A stretch of 64,000 nucleotides of DNA, taken from Lanius collurio (Eukaryota > Chordata > Aves > Passeriformes > Laniidae). This document shows positions 33,601 through 48,060 of the stretch, one piece after another (position 1 is the first letter of the stretch; every line of letters begins with the position of its first letter). A model generated the notes under the pieces. That model had not been told where the DNA came from, ran no database searches, and saw only the letters and a program-made list of their open reading frames with translations. The translations under genes were made by a program, and so were the position numbers. The stretch is from assembly GCA_020086605.1 (NCBI GenBank), contig JACBWW010000004.1:21868506-21932505 (forward strand), given 5' to 3'.

Positions 33601-36600
33601 TGTTGTAGCTGTCAGACCAGGGCTCATATTCTGGACATATTGCAGCAAATTTTCCCTAGTGTTAGTCTTCATACTGACACTTTGATAAACTAGAACTCCA
33701 GCTCTGATGAGACATGGTGTGATAGTAATCTCTGGCCAACATTCACAAATAAAAAAGAGAAGTAGGAATACTGCTGTTCTGTGTTGGTTCCCAGCATTAG
33801 ATAGAGCTCCTGCTAGAGACAGCTGGGCAGTTCATGGCACTCTTGTCTTCTCTCTCCTTTGCACTCTCTTCGCAAGCACACTTTTAATTTTGGGAATAAG
33901 AAATGAAATGAGCTGCAACCCACAATTTAGCATTGCATTAAAACAGGAAGTCTGAAATCAACCTCATTCTTTGGCATAAATCAAGAGTATAAAGCTAGGA
34001 AATCAGACCCTATAATCACAATGAACCAGAAACACTGAGCATGATCAAATCAAACCATCTGTGTTCAAATTAATCTTATCAGTGATTCAATTGGTTTACT
34101 TTATTTTGTCTCTTATAGTGGCTCTTCTTGTCAAATCACCTTCACTATTTATGTAGGATTTTTATTGAACCTACAGAACAGAGAACCATATCTAAAGTTA
34201 TTTATTTGGTGACCACTGGTAATTTTTTTTATTAAGAAAAACTTTTAGCTGTCCTTTCCTCAACGTGTGATGTAATGAAGCTTCTCGAGTTGCTTATATC
34301 TCTTAGCATGCTGTTAATTACAGCAGGTGACAATGGTGACAGACACATTCCCAAACAACTTCCTGTCTAGTGATGCACACAGTTGAGGTACTCTGTCTGA
34401 ACAACTGTACATTTTGTGTGCTTGTTCCTTCTACTGCACCTTGTAAAAGACAAGAATAAAACCCATGTACAGATGATAAAAGAACCAGTGTTTGTGGGAC
34501 ATAAATCTTATATTCTGACTTTTATTTAGACTAATTTATGTATTGATGCATTCATTAAATTAGTTGCTAACTGATAGAAGCAAAACATCAAAACCATGAA
34601 AAATGGCTGCGGAGAAAAATTTCATGAAAACATCTGAAAATTGACTCAGAGCTGAATTTCCAGCTCTCAGATATTTAAAAAAGGTTTAAACATAACTGAA
34701 GATGCATGAAGGCCCCTACTACTGAGTTTTTATCTATCTACATCCGTTGAGCAATTTTAAGTGTTCCACTAGGGTCCAGACTTCCAAAAGGACCAAAATT
34801 GTACCATTTCTAACATAGAAGAAGCTCTCCAAAGAAGATGTGTTAGTCTGTACATGTGTGCATCCTTAGAAGAAGGAGTCCTGGAACTGATGTAAGTCTT
34901 GTAAAGTGTATTAAGAAAATGTAGGCTAGTTACAACAAACCTTGATCTACAAATGAAAGATTCACCATAGCTAACTTCACTTAGCCTGATATTTTTTATA
35001 AGTAATTTTAATCATTCATCACTAGAACAATAAATGACACATGAAAAATTACTTAAAAGGTAAGAAACATTTCATATTTGCCTCCTGTTTCAAAAGAAAA
35101 TAATTTTAAAATAACTCAAATATCTTCTATAATTCTTACATAATTTTGCTCCATCTCTTCCTTGATAGGAAAAAAGTTGGGGCCTTTATTAATACAACTC
35201 AGAAGAAATAAGACATCAGGATGTAGCTGCATGTCTCTCAAATTTGTTGCAAAAGAGTTGTTTTTCCCAGTTGAATCCTCAGTTTGGAGCAAAAGCAGGA
35301 TTCCCAACTCCTGTGCCTCCAGCTTTCAGATGGAGTTGTGAAGATGCCAAAGGAGGAAAATACAAAGAAAAGCAGATTGTTTCTTCCATGCCTACTCTTG
35401 TTCATCTGTTCCATCTCTTGTCAGAGATGCAGAGCTGGATTCTGATTTTAGTGACTATTCAATTGGGTCAAAGTAAGTTCACAATAACTTCACTGAAGGG
35501 CATAGAGAGTTCCTCTGGATTGAGAATCTGACATACAGTGTGTCTCCTTCCTGGCTGAAGGGAAGGGAAATAAATGTTTGCATGGCACTGAGGGAGAAAT
35601 GGGAATGCACCTGTACAAGTGTCTTTTTGTCAGTGCAGCAACTCAGTGACTTTCTGCTTCCCTCCAAAACTGAAACAGAGAGACACAAGATAGAAATAGA
35701 AGAGAAAGGAAAACATTTAAAGTGTCTCCTGTTTCATCTTTAACTGAGTGGTGAAGTCTATTTTCTAATTTTCATTATCTGTGTATTTCACTTATACAGG
35801 CTAGCGAAGAATTTGAAGAATAAATGTACAAATGATTAAATTTAATTACTCACCAGCTTTCATTAACATTTTAAATGTATAAATTTTATTATTTCTGAAT
35901 AAATGCAGGACTACACTTTTTCTTATTTTAATGTTGTCTGTGTAAAAAGCTCATGGGAATGCTTTATTACTTTAAAAAATTTATTTTAAAAATTTTGCTA
36001 TTTCAAAAGTACTAAAGTAACAAATTACATTAATTAAAAACACATAGGACAAATGTGTTGTATTAGTTTATCATTTGCCTATGTGCTGATCTATTGTCCA
36101 GTCTTCATACTATGAAACACTACTGCTGATGCAGACTGTGAAAAGAGCTGTGATGATTATTATTCCCACCTAGCCTTTGTGGCACAAAGCATCAATTCTT
36201 TTAGTCTGTTTTCCAACAAATATGATCTTATTAATATTATTCTCCAAATTTGAAAATATCTCTTTTATCTCATCTTTCAGTTTTTGGGTAACACTATATG
36301 TTCTGAACATAATTTGCTGTGCGGGGTCAACATAATTTGTGGTCCATATCTGTGCTGTGAGAGCATCTTTAATTGTTAAAGCAGAAACACAATATTCCCT
36401 GCCTCATTCAGAAGCACAAGAGTCTTCTAGGACTGAGATACAGGTTATTAAAAAAATATCAACTTACAAGAATAAAGCATAATAAAAACATTTGTATTCT
36501 TTTAATGGTGTGGGAAAATCCTCTTAGCAGTCTACCCATTTACATAATTTTAATAACTTCCAATTTAAACTTAAACTACTACTTCACTTGTCTTTACATT

Positions 36601-38235
36601 CCAATAGGTAGATCTGAGGACACTGAAATAAATTTTTCAAGTTCTGAGCCTGCTACAAGGAAGAACTCCACCTCACACTGCACCAGCTCCATGAAGGCTG
36701 CATGCTTGAGTAGCATCTTGCTGCAGCGCATTGCAGCTCATCACAAGTCCACATCTCCCAGTCCTGCTAATATGTTAGCCTGGGAGAGACTGAAAAAAAT
36801 TATGAGAAATACAGCAACTGTTCAGTTGTGTGTATCTTAAGCTGTCTCTGAGTAATTTACCACCTCTGGACAGCCCACACCCTTTAACCCCCTGAGCTAA
36901 CCCCATGCAAAGAGTGGTGCTGTGTTGTTCAAAGGCTGCCGGATGTTGCTGTTAGGTGTGGGTGGCTCACCTTCAGGAGGGTCATTTCTTGACACCAAAC
37001 CCTACAGCCACTAAGTGCATCTACACCTGCTGCAAAAACAGTGCACAGTGTCCTGTCACAGGAAGGAGCATCTTCATTAACAGACATCAGGCAAAGATCA
37101 TTTAGAGCTGAGGTTTGAGCAGTGTGTGGGAGAAGGGCTCCAACAGGAAGAACCATCAGGTGAAGAGGTGCACATACAGATGCATGCCTCTGATCACTAT
37201 GCCCTCTTCCAAAATATCCATCCAGTACACGAGTTTTCTGCAGATTTTAGAGAGGCCCAGATTCAGAGATTATTTTATTTCCAGCCTCTTCCTTGACCTG
37301 TAGACTTTATGCAATATTTTAAATTCAGAAGTGTGGGAGTAGGGAATGAGCTGGATTTTCCCTTCATGAATACCCAGGATCCATCAGAAGGCCTTAGTGC
37401 ATCAGTCAAATTAAATAGGTATGCAGTTCTCACTAATATCTTATTAACAGCCATTGTATTTTTGAAATGTAAAAGAATCAGACTAGTGAAATATACTTTC
37501 TATCCCTTTTGAAATTTTACTTAATCCTGCTTAAATTAAATTAATCATGTTTAAATGCTGACGTAAAAGCCACAAAAGGAGCCCCCAAATGCATTCTTAT
37601 ATCATAGCAATTATTTGGAGCAAAATTATAATAATCCTTATTCCTTTTATCATCACGCTAGCAATTTATTATTGCTTTGCTCAAAAGGATTTTAATACAA
37701 CATATAGAAAGGGCCCTTCACTTCTACTAAAATCATATTTACTAAATCCACTAGTTATTTTCTCAATTTTATTTAATAGGTTGCATTTTTTTTCTCCCAG
37801 TTTCAGAGTCCTATTTGTACATGTACTGTACATTGACATAAAATGGGAAAATAACAACTGACAGGCACTGTAGGATTGCAGTAATTATTCTAAAATAAGG
37901 CTGATTTGTTCTACTGCTTCTTTCCCTGAGGCCAATAACTGGAGGCTAGTTATACTAAAATTCAACAAGCCAGAGAAAAAACACTTGTTGCATGTGATTA
38001 TTCTCTATTAAAATACAATGAATAATTCAACGTGGATATTTTAAAAAGCAGCATTGTTATCATACCTCTCTGTTCTTAAGAAAGTGTCTGTAGAGGAATA
38101 GAGAGAGAGGTCAGGTTAACCCAAAATATTGGCTGTGTCCTATCAGGTGTATTAGCCCACCTACTTTCTTACACTTACCAACCTCATAATTGTGCTTTTC
38201 CTGATCATTGAGATAGCAGTGATACAGCTTCATCA
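30626..38235. other. Gene-poor AT-rich stretch
   Basis: No exon, RNA gene or transposable element was recognised in these 7.6 kb. A 155-codon frame at 36373-36840 has no splice context, no domain and an amino-acid composition typical of random AT-rich DNA. Confidence 0.5.
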
Positions 38236-38370
38236 GAATCATAGAATGGGTTGGAAGGGAGCTTTAAAGATCAGCCAGACCCTCCCCTCTGTAAAGAGCA
38301 GAAAGATCTTCAGCTAGGTCAGGTTGCTCAGAACCCCATCCAAGCTGACTTTGAATGCTCTCCAGGACAG
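38236..38370 (-). mobile_element. CR1 LINE 3' end, reverse orientation
   Basis: The plus strand reads 'atcatagaatgggttggaagg', then 'gctttaaagatcagccagacc', then 'ggtcaggttgctcagaaccccatccaa'. This is the reverse complement of a CR1 3' end, as it commonly appears in avian genomes. It is 5'-truncated to about 135 bases. Confidence 0.88.
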
Positions 38371-38616
38371 CATTCTGCTTATTTTCTGCATTGTATTATT
38401 ATATACATACATGTAAGTGAGCTGAAAATACCCAGCTGAGCACGGTGATGGATTTGTGCGAAGGTCATTCCAAATAAGCAATTCCAAAATTAAGGCCGAC
38501 TAATTAAGGTGAATTTTATAGTGATATAATTAGTGTTTCATCTGAAATAATTTCCCATTTCACTAAAGGCAACAGTTTGTAAGTTCTTATAAATAATAAT
38601 AGATATTATTTTGCAG

Positions 38617-38677
38617 GTCAGTGATTCAGCATGTTTTCCAAAAATTCCTGTATTGCTAAAATTTAATGAAAGACAAG
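38617..38677 (+). other. Possible 61-nt exon on the plus strand
   Basis: TATTTTGCAG precedes, and ACAAG|GTAAGC follows, a segment with one frame free of stops for 20 codons; the other two frames have stops. The pyrimidine tract is poor and the peptide is not recognised. A chance open frame of this length is quite likely, so confidence is low. Confidence 0.12.
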
Positions 38678-41600
38678 GTAAGCCTTGTGAATTGGCACCA
38701 CTTTGTGATAACTAAAAGCTCAAAAGATTTTAAAGAACTCAAGTATGCCAACTGACTATTAAAAATATGAGCTTCTGCCTTAAACATATATCAAGAATGC
38801 TTAGCAGGTTGCAGTGTTGGGCTTTCATGAAGTAAGAGAAATTTTCTTACCAGTAAAAATATATATTTCTTACCAGTAAATATACATAACCTATTTCTTC
38901 TCACACAGCATGTGAGGCAAGTTGCATGTTTTCAGCCTCAAGGATTTACAGAAAAAGAGGCAGAGAAGCTCTATTCATTATTAGCAGCAGCTATAATAAT
39001 AATTGTTTTACATCCTGTGACTCCTTGAGCACAAGCTAAGACATCCAGCCTCTCTCCTCGTTCAATTTTACCAAGCATCCTCCTGAAATTCAAACTCAGC
39101 TGCTGTAAATATAAATCACCATAACTTCCATTTCTAAAAGCTCATTCACTCAGAATATGACTTACAGGGACAAGTTATAATATTCTTTCTATAGCTCTAC
39201 ACATTTACTGGAAAGACAATCAATAGTGCTCATGATTCACAAGGGGAAATAATGCTTTTGCTCAGATCCTGCCTACTGGCAGATCAGGCAATGAACTCAG
39301 TAATATTTTCAATGATTTTTAATATCCTTTCACAAACCAATCATTAAAGTCATAGCCTCAGAGGATGCTCTAATCCTGATTAGACCTGTACAAAAATGCT
39401 TGTATTCGGGGGAAACAGAAATATTGTAGCACTGGGTGTGGTATTTCCAATGGTTTCTATGTTTTGCAGTACTTTAAAAAAAATACTGTAAGGAACTAAT
39501 TTCTATCTGCAAATCAACATTTCTTCTCAATACTGTACAAAAAAACTTTCTACCTTTACAATTAGGTAGAACAGATGTTATTGAAGCTCTCACTGTGCTC
39601 CTCACCACATAATGTCTTTACTCTTTTTCTACAAAATGCTCACCACTATGTAGTTTGCAGGCTGTGTCACAGAACTCCTAAAGTATTGTAGGAGGCTTTG
39701 CAATCATAAGTAACTTTAAACCAGCTACATCTCAGAATCTCTGGAAATGGAGAGTTCTGCTCTTTTTCACATTTAGGACTTAAAAAGTTTTCACACATTT
39801 CAGTTGGGCTGGTGAGAAAGATGCTCTCTATTTTAATTTTCACAGTTTTCTCTAAGCCATTTTGAGCAATATTTTATGTTCATGAACATTGTTAGCATGG
39901 TTCTTCCAGCAACTACATTTTCATGTTTCCAGCCTTCTCTCCACCTGAGAAATCCATATCAGGTCAGAGTAAAGTCAAGCTGAATGAACTTTACCTAGGT
40001 CACAAACAGAAGGAGTTCCTATGCTAGATGTTGGATTTACATAACCATGTCAAGAAGATTCCTTATTTTTCATAGATTATTCCAACTTTTTCCTGGGTAA
40101 GACAATACCTTCACTTCTACAGCTGAACTTGCACAATTGAACAACTTCCACTGGTTTGTTAAAACCTTATTTCATCAGGATCCTCTTTATACTGACACAC
40201 ATATTCACTAAGTATTTCCCATTTCCTTTTCCCATATCCTCTATGAAATTGTGGGCATCTATCCTTTCCCAAAAGTTGTCCCACTCTAGCCTCATTCAGA
40301 AGGTATGCAAAAGGCATGGTTTTATAGTCATGTTCAGCTCTTTTCTAATTCTTCTGTATTCATTTAGAGATTAAATCACCAAACTTAAAGCAATAGTCAA
40401 TATGTGGGAATATTACAGGTCCACAAAGTGCTATAATAATATTTTTGTTTTGCTCTCAACCCCTTTTCTAAATTTAATTAAATTCTCTCTGCATTGCTGT
40501 GCTGTTTTCACAGATAACCCAGCAAATGTTTCAAAGTGTTCTCCTGTGGCACTGCGATTCTGAGCTTAGATGTGTCTCAGCTGCCTGTTTTGGCATCCAG
40601 CATCCAAGCCCTCCTCATCACCACAGCATCTGCATTTCTGGTGAAGAAAAGCCACATATCATCATCTTGCTTCCCAGCTGTAATGCCTTCCCCTGTAGTG
40701 ATGTCCTCCATGTCTGATTAGTTGGTTTCACTGCTTGAGTTGATGGGAATACCGCCATAACTACATATGGAACTGTTAGCAACCTACCTTTTTCCATAAT
40801 GCCAAATGCTGAGTGTCCACCCAGAGCTTGTGATGATATACAGGCTGCCAATGATGCCTGTTAGGATGGTTGCTCTCACATAAAGGAAATTATTACTCAC
40901 TGGGAATTTTTAATTTTGTTATTTTAAACACTAAGAAATCATAGTCTAAGTTTATACCTAAAAGTTATGTCCTTAGAAGTTCAATGTGTTTGAACTGCTT
41001 ATTTGCAGTAAGGATAGTGGGTTTCAGCTGTCATCTGAATCACAAGTTATTTCCATAACATACAGGTGAGATCAACCTATTTCTAATACCATTATTTTTC
41101 CTAAAGATTTTGACTGGCAAAATACTGCTGCAAGCTACAAGCTACAAATATGTGAGGAATAAGAAATACACCACATCATTCTGTACTTGTTATACCCTCC
41201 CCATATTGGTGTGTATTTTTATTGTACCCTTTGCAATTAAATTACTTAAGAAATAAACAAGCAACAAAAAACCCCAGCATTCTACCAGAATGCATCACTA
41301 TACAATAATACCAAATTAAAAAACATTTTGCCTGAATTCAGTTTATTTGCAAAAAAAAAAAAAAATACTGGATTATATAAAATAGTGCTTTACACTGAAC
41401 ATTGAAAAAATGTAGAAGCAGAATTTACCTCCCTAGCATGTGTGAGGTTTACCTTAACTTCCCAGTCACAAAATTACACCACCTTCAGCATTCTTCCTCA
41501 TAGCTCAGTGAAATATTTAATCACTTTTCTGCCCTCCTTGGTTCCCCCTCTGCAGTATATGCCATATATTGAGAACACTATTTGATTTCCCTATGTGGTC

Positions 41601-44600
41601 AAAAAGAAGGGACCAGCCTGGGTTCTCCTAGGGTACCTCAGGGCCCCAAGCTAGAAGAAATGGCATGTGCTTCTTCTTATGCCTTACAAGAAGACACTGG
41701 CTACCACTAATTTATTTTTAGAGGGGTTGGTAGTATTAAATGCATTCCAGAAATACCTACAGCCTCAAGCCCTTGAGAAGGAAAGTGTCTACTCTCCAGT
41801 TTGTGATTTTGATTACATCTGATCACAGAACTGAGACAGTTTGGAGCTTGAACAAAAAAAAACCAAAAAACAAACAAACAAAAAAAAACCTGGAAAGCTT
41901 TAGATCAAAAGATAAGAATTCTGGTATCTTCAAGATCAGCTGGCAAATCAAGCAAAGGTTTTAAGCACTAAAATGTTGGATATAGGCATCTAAATTCCAC
42001 CTGAAGTGCCTAGAAGTCCTTTCTTGGGTCTGGCTCCAAATTCCTTTAATTATATGAAGAAGAAAGAAAATCAAAACTTCAAGTGCAAGTGTGGCTGGAA
42101 ATAGAGTTAATCCATCACATGCACATCATGTCATACTGAAACAATATAAGAACACTTCTCTTACTTTGAAGAAATTCCAGCTGCAGTATTTTTGCTCTAC
42201 TTTGCAGGCTTTTATCACAGTTTTAATGAAGTATAGTTGGTTTTGAAGTAAAAGTCTGTAGGTTTTCATTAAAAGAATTAGATTCTTGTCTTGCACTGCC
42301 TGATCAGCTTTAAAATAGGACTTAGTTCTCATTATCCTCTGAACAATATATTTTACAGAAATTAATTGTAGTGATACATTTTAACCTGATGTCACGACAG
42401 GCTCATTATCAAGGGTAGCATGCTAGCAGGCAAAGATGGATTATATAAAAAACAGGCTCATTGGGAAGGAAGTTTAAAAGATTAGGCTGTCTCCTGGGTA
42501 AAGGGTCCTTTTACCAAAGTCAAGAGCCTTTGGAAATGCTCTACATTCAGTTTTTAATAAAAAGATGCCTTTCAGTTCTTCAGAAGAGGCCATAAATAGC
42601 ATAAGTGTACCTTCTTAGACTATTATTTATTGGTAGGAGGTGAGCAAAGATCTAAATGGAAGACAATCTAGTAGGTAACTCCTGCCTTCTGTGTCTCAAG
42701 CACCCTAGCAAGCACCATGCTCTCAAAGTAGGAAGAGGTCAATATTTCCCTTGAAAATTTCATGTTTTGAAGAGATACATGGAAGACATTAGGAGAAGAT
42801 AAAATAATTAGACTTTGCTACCCCTGTTCAGAGCTCTACCACTTCCAGATGTCAGCCTACTGAACTCCTAACCATTCAGTTTGCACCAAATCCCATCCTG
42901 CTACATTTGCAGTTGTGCTGACTATTGCATCCTTCTTCCTCCCTTTGGCACTTTGTGGCAGAGCTCTTACGTGGGACTTCTCCTGCAATTGAGATGGTCC
43001 CCTGGGGACTCTGAGCCCATCCCTCAAGCAGGAGAATGCCTGCCCACCCTGTGCTCATCTGCCAAAGCAGTAGAGAGTCATTCCTTAGAGAGAAAGGCTG
43101 TGCTACCCACTGTCATCAGTGTCTGTGAGCACAAATACCTGTGTATTATACAGTTCCACCAGCCTCAGACAACCTTCATCTGAAAACTCATAATCAGATT
43201 GAAGGCTGTGAATAGGGTTATTCACAGCTGGTGAGGGAAAAATTGATACCTCACAATACTGTGCAGCCAGTCCTCCAGCCTCTAGCAGCAGTGCATCTCT
43301 AGAGGGAAATAGGGAGATTATTTAATAGGAAAATACAGTATTTGCTTTAAACAATCTTAACTGAGGAAGAGTTACTGATGCAGCCTAGTGGCTTGACTAA
43401 ATTGGAAATGGAACAGGCTTGAGAAAAATCTGGTTTGGGCTGTTTTTCGGAGAGAGAAGAGAACATGTCAATATTTTTACAATCTCCCCAGCGCTGTGAA
43501 AAGCTAGGAACCAGAAGACTGCTCTTATAAAGGTGAAAGTGCAGGGAAATCTAAGAACTAAACCTTAATAACACAGAGATTGTTAAATTCCAAAACAATT
43601 AAAGCCTTGAAGGAGACAAAACACCAAGAGAGAATATTTAAAACTTTTAAAAATATTGTTGAATATGTACAGTTTTCATAGGAAAAGAAAATAAATATTT
43701 TAAAAACCAAGCCACAGGAGAAGAAAGAGACTTTCCAGGAAAAATCTGAAGAATCCAAAATGTCTTACAAGAGAGAGACATGAAATGTCTTCTCTACAGA
43801 AGATTTATATAACAGGGGAAACTCCCAGCAGGAGACCACCTCTATGATTAAAACCAGAAAAAACAGTATCAACAAATTCCGCTAGTTGCCAAATGTTTCT
43901 CATTACTTCCGCAGTGGAGGCTTCTGCCTTGAACTACGAAAAATGCCTTGACAAATAGCTTCCAAAAACGCAGCTTGAGGAAGCTACAAAGTTGTTTCAT
44001 TCATAAGCAGAGACTACAAATTACTGGCAGAAAATGTGGCTTCCCAGCTGCAAGACAAAACACCCCGAAATAGCGCACTCAATTAGGTGGGGTTTTTGAA
44101 GGAGTAGTTGCTGCCTAGCAAAAATAAGGGAGCTGATTAACATAATATATCAGGCAAAGCACATTGAAGAGCCAGCTGCAGATTTTGTAACAGAAAGAGG
44201 CAACAAATTTGAAAGGAACTCACTCTTTGAGATTATAAACCATTAAAATATTTTATTGATGGTGGTGGTTAAACCTCTCTACAAGCTCATTGAACACTTG
44301 TGACTTCTGTAGAAAATATTTTTTCAGCAATCAAAGCAGAGATTTCTCGACTTACTGTCTCCCTTTTCTCCTTCTCTTTGCTTTTGCCTTTCCCTGTATA
44401 CACGTGAAGAGGGAAGAGGAATAAAAAATATGGATATGTAGGTAAATGCCCAAGCACGCATGTAAATAGCTTGTATTAACTTTGAAGAACACTGCTCAAA
44501 AATCAACAGTTTTATGGAGATTTAGATTTTCTGAATGGATATTTTTCCATTGGCACTTGTAATCAAATCTTGATTTAAAATGAAAATGTATCAGGGTAAA

Positions 44601-44965
44601 TGTTGAACTGTAATTTTTAGCTTCTTTCAGAAGGAGTAATAAAAAGTACTAAAATTCTCATAGGTATTGAAATGAAATTAGTATGAACATAAATCCTTGT
44701 CTTTTACAGTTAATATATTCAGTTACCATTTAATATTATGAAGTTTATTTAAACAGAGTGACAGGAGATCCACTGTCTTTTCTAAAACTTACCCGCAGAC
44801 TGTGTGAATTTAGGCACAGTCACTCCTAAACAGAGTAATAAAATGTGGAATATCTATTCTACATGAATATGCAAGGAGAATTTCTATGTTTGTGCTTTGA
44901 ATTTTCTCCAATTTTGCTTCTAGGCACCAATTTTCCACTCTTTCAGCAGAAATTTTGAGAATTCA

Positions 44966-44981
44966 AAATAAATAAATAAAT
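44966..44981. repeat. (AAAT)n microsatellite
   Basis: Four tandem AAAT units. Confidence 0.85.
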
Positions 44982-47900
44982 ACCAAACCAAATTCCATAA
45001 ATAAAGCATTACTTCCTCAAGATACTCATTTTTTTATCAGATTTCCATTGAAGAGATGTCAGTAGAGAAACAGGGCATAGGAACAAGAATGTATTTTACT
45101 CTGCAACCTTGAGAGAATTCTCCCTTTCTTTCCTACACTTCAACTCAGCAATACTTAATCCCTGAAATGTGCCTCTACTACAACTCAGTAACAATTGCTC
45201 CTCACTTGCCTGCAGATGCTGCTACAGCCAGCATCTCTGCCAGATATGCAGAGAAATGTTGCAAAGACTTGTTGCCAGGTAGGAGGATACAACAGGAAAT
45301 TTGCTCACTAGGGTCAGGGTTGATGCTACACAAAGAGATAATGGTAGGATGCCAAACTGCAGCAGAAAGTCCATCAAAGAAATAGCCATCTATTGTTTTC
45401 TTTCAGATCTAGAAAAAGTGATGTAACTTCCACCACAGAAGAATGAAGATATTTAAGAGCAAACATATCCAATTATTCAGATGGTAGAAAAAACAGCAAC
45501 CAAAACAGAGACTATTGCTAAGGAACAAGTGACAAAATGAGGTCTGGTCAAAACCACTTTTCCTCTGACCAAGAATTACTTAGAGGAAATTCTGTCTACA
45601 TAAAGAGAAATTTGTGGCTTTGGAAGGAGACAAATTGTAAGTGACATTAGCTTCCCAAGCAAAATGATTGAGAGAAATGCCACTAATAATTCAGAGGCCT
45701 GCTATTCCCTAGTACAAAAACCAACTGATATTTTTACCAAATAAATCTTAAAACAACTGGACAGAATTCTATTTTAAGCTTGGTTTTGTTAGTAGTGAGA
45801 ACGTTCATACAGAATTTGGTCACGGTACCCATGAATCGAATGGTCTGCAGCTGATGCCATTTAAATGGAATGGAAGAACAAACAAGAAGCATGGGCTGTA
45901 ACTCAGTAAACTGTAATAAACTGGGGCATTAGCAGAGGTTGAAATAAAGCAGCCTGGAGCTCAGGGCAGGCAGCAAAACCTACCTAAGAAACTGAGTAAG
46001 TTAGTCTAAGCAAAACTAACTGCTGCAGTTAGTGCGGTGCATGAGTAACCTAAATCAAAGCTGCCACGGATGTTTACACAACACTTTTATTACTGCAAGG
46101 GTTGCAATACTCATAATAGTGAAAGCTCCAGACTTAGAAGGACAAACTTTAAGGAAGTGAGGGGAGTAGTGAAGTCGGCCAGGCAAAACAGCTCACCTTT
46201 ATCTTCAGGAAGGAGGGAATGCCATTAAGTCAAAGGTGCCAATCTTATCTGAAATTTATACACTATGGCAGAGGTTTGTAGGAAAAGTCTCAAAAACATT
46301 ACTGAAGATAAGGAAATCACAAAAAAACACCAACAGTCAGCCAAGAAACAAATATTTTGCTGGTCAGGAGGTGTAAGAATAAAGTCAATATATTCAATAC
46401 TCACAGGAAATTAAACAATGCCTTTTAGTTATAAAACTGAAAAGCAGAGAAAGATAACATTAAGCTCATTATATTATGAAGGGAGACTTATTAAAGGACA
46501 CACAGGTACATTCCTAAAATTAAGTAAGGACAGGTTGGAAAAAGGGTATGGAACTTGTCTTGGAAGCCAATGTCCACATGTGAAGGGCTCGGTCACCTCT
46601 TCAAGTGAATTTCAAAAGGAGGGAGACAGAAAATTCCAGATCTGATCCCAAATATTAGGAATAAATTTATTCAGTTAAATGCTACTAAGTAACCAGAAAA
46701 ATATGCCTGTGATAGGTGCACGTGAAGTAGCAGGGAACAAGAAAAAGGAGTGGCTGGGACCATGGCAGGCCCATTAGACTGATCCAAACAAAATGCAAAG
46801 CTGTAGAAAGAGTTTTGAAGGAGAAGACAATCAGGACCTGAAGGTGCAATGAAAATGGAATGGAATATAACATGAACTTACTTAATAGTTAAACACTAAC
46901 AAAATCTTATCTTCCTTTTCCAAGATAACCAACTCCCCAGCCAACGGTAATACAGTACACCTATGCTGATTAGAGGTCAGTAAAGCATTTGAATCAAAAA
47001 AGCAAATGAGAAATGGCTAGTGGTGCTAGAGAAAATGTTCCTTTTAATGAAACTACTACTGCTGATAGTGATGTGTAGCAATGTCATGTATGCCATAGTT
47101 ATTATCCTGGCAAGAACTGAGAGTTTATTTTCTCTGCCCAATAATAAGAATTTCATTGATATTGTTTCATGTTTTCAATATGCTTACCAATCCTGGAGGA
47201 ATGTTTTGTCCATTAGATGAGAAAGACACTGAGAAAATGGAAGATCAGCTGATATTTAATGGGAAAGTAGAAATTTATGGTGAAAGCAATGCTCAGCCTG
47301 AATTTTCACCATCTTGCTACCTGAATTTCTAGACAGAAAGCAGTTGTCTTTAGCAAAGGCAGTATTTGTTGCTGTTTGCATATTCGTATATGACCACAAA
47401 AGACACACAAGAGGAGAAATCAGACTATTGTGCCAATTATAACAGAGGTACTGTTTATTTGGCTTCTCCTTCCTCTTCCCATTGTTACCAGAATGATGTT
47501 GAGGAAACTAGAATTTACTGCCAGTTGCTCCAGCTGTTTATTTTCTGTCAAACACTTCAGGGGAAATACTTACCCTTTTGTTAGCACACTTGTTTGATGC
47601 TCTACCCAGATGTACATGACGGCACAGCCTGGCAAAGGTGGTTACCATGCCTAGGATTTTTCCAGCTGAGGAAGCTGGCTCTTTGCCATGCCTTTTAGCT
47701 CCCCTGGTGCTACCAGTCAATGAGAGCAGTTCAGGATAACTCGGGCTGCCATCCATATTTAGCAGAACACAGACCTGTCTCTCACTGAGCTCCCTTTCTA
47801 AATGTCATTTATTTATTTACCGTTTTGGAGGAGTAATGGAGTGAACTGTGAGAAAACCCTTCTAGGGACTGGCAAAATGTCACTCTCACCCTTGTATATA

Positions 47901-48040
47901 TCTCTGTTTGGCGTAAGTTCTATGTGAGAGCGACAAATCACGACCAATCCACCAGTCTGGGCACCTTAACACCTTACCAGGCAGAGGACTTGATGTGCAT
48001 CCAGCTGCCATGGAGCAGCATATCATTCCCAAAGGGATTT

Positions 48041-48060
48041 ATGACATCACATGATGTCAT
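48041..48060. repeat. 20-bp imperfect palindrome with CRE/AP-1-like halves
   Basis: ATGACATCA and TGATGTCAT are exact reverse complements separated by CA. Each arm contains TGACATCA, a variant of the TGACGTCA element bound by bZIP factors. Confidence 0.75.

Larger units (their letters stand above)
38371..48040. other. Gene-poor AT-rich stretch
   Basis: No confident gene. Minor contents: TAATTA-type sites near 38501-38532, duplicated CTTACCAGTAAA around 38850-38880, a possible 61-nt open exon at 38617-38677, A-rich runs at 41349-41365 and 41851-41890, and (AAAT)n at 44966-44981. TGTCACGACA recurs at 42390-42399. Weak resemblance to LINE polymerase near 46975 was rejected. Confidence 0.5.

Noticed and set aside
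44789..44840. MIR-like wording and a possible 33-nt minus-strand micro-exon (donor GCGG|GTAAGT)
   Set aside because: The SINE resemblance is limited to about 25 bases and the micro-exon has only chance-level support.
46150..47010. Weak LINE-like wording, including a GTCAGTAAAGCATTTGA stretch resembling the SKAFD motif of reverse transcriptases
   Set aside because: Only one short motif matches, with no flanking polymerase landmarks. It could be a very old CR1 but I cannot support that.
47020..47220. 66-codon frame with a hydrophobic N-terminus resembling a signal peptide
   Set aside because: AT-rich DNA readily encodes Leu/Ile/Val runs. There is no splice or promoter context and no family resemblance.
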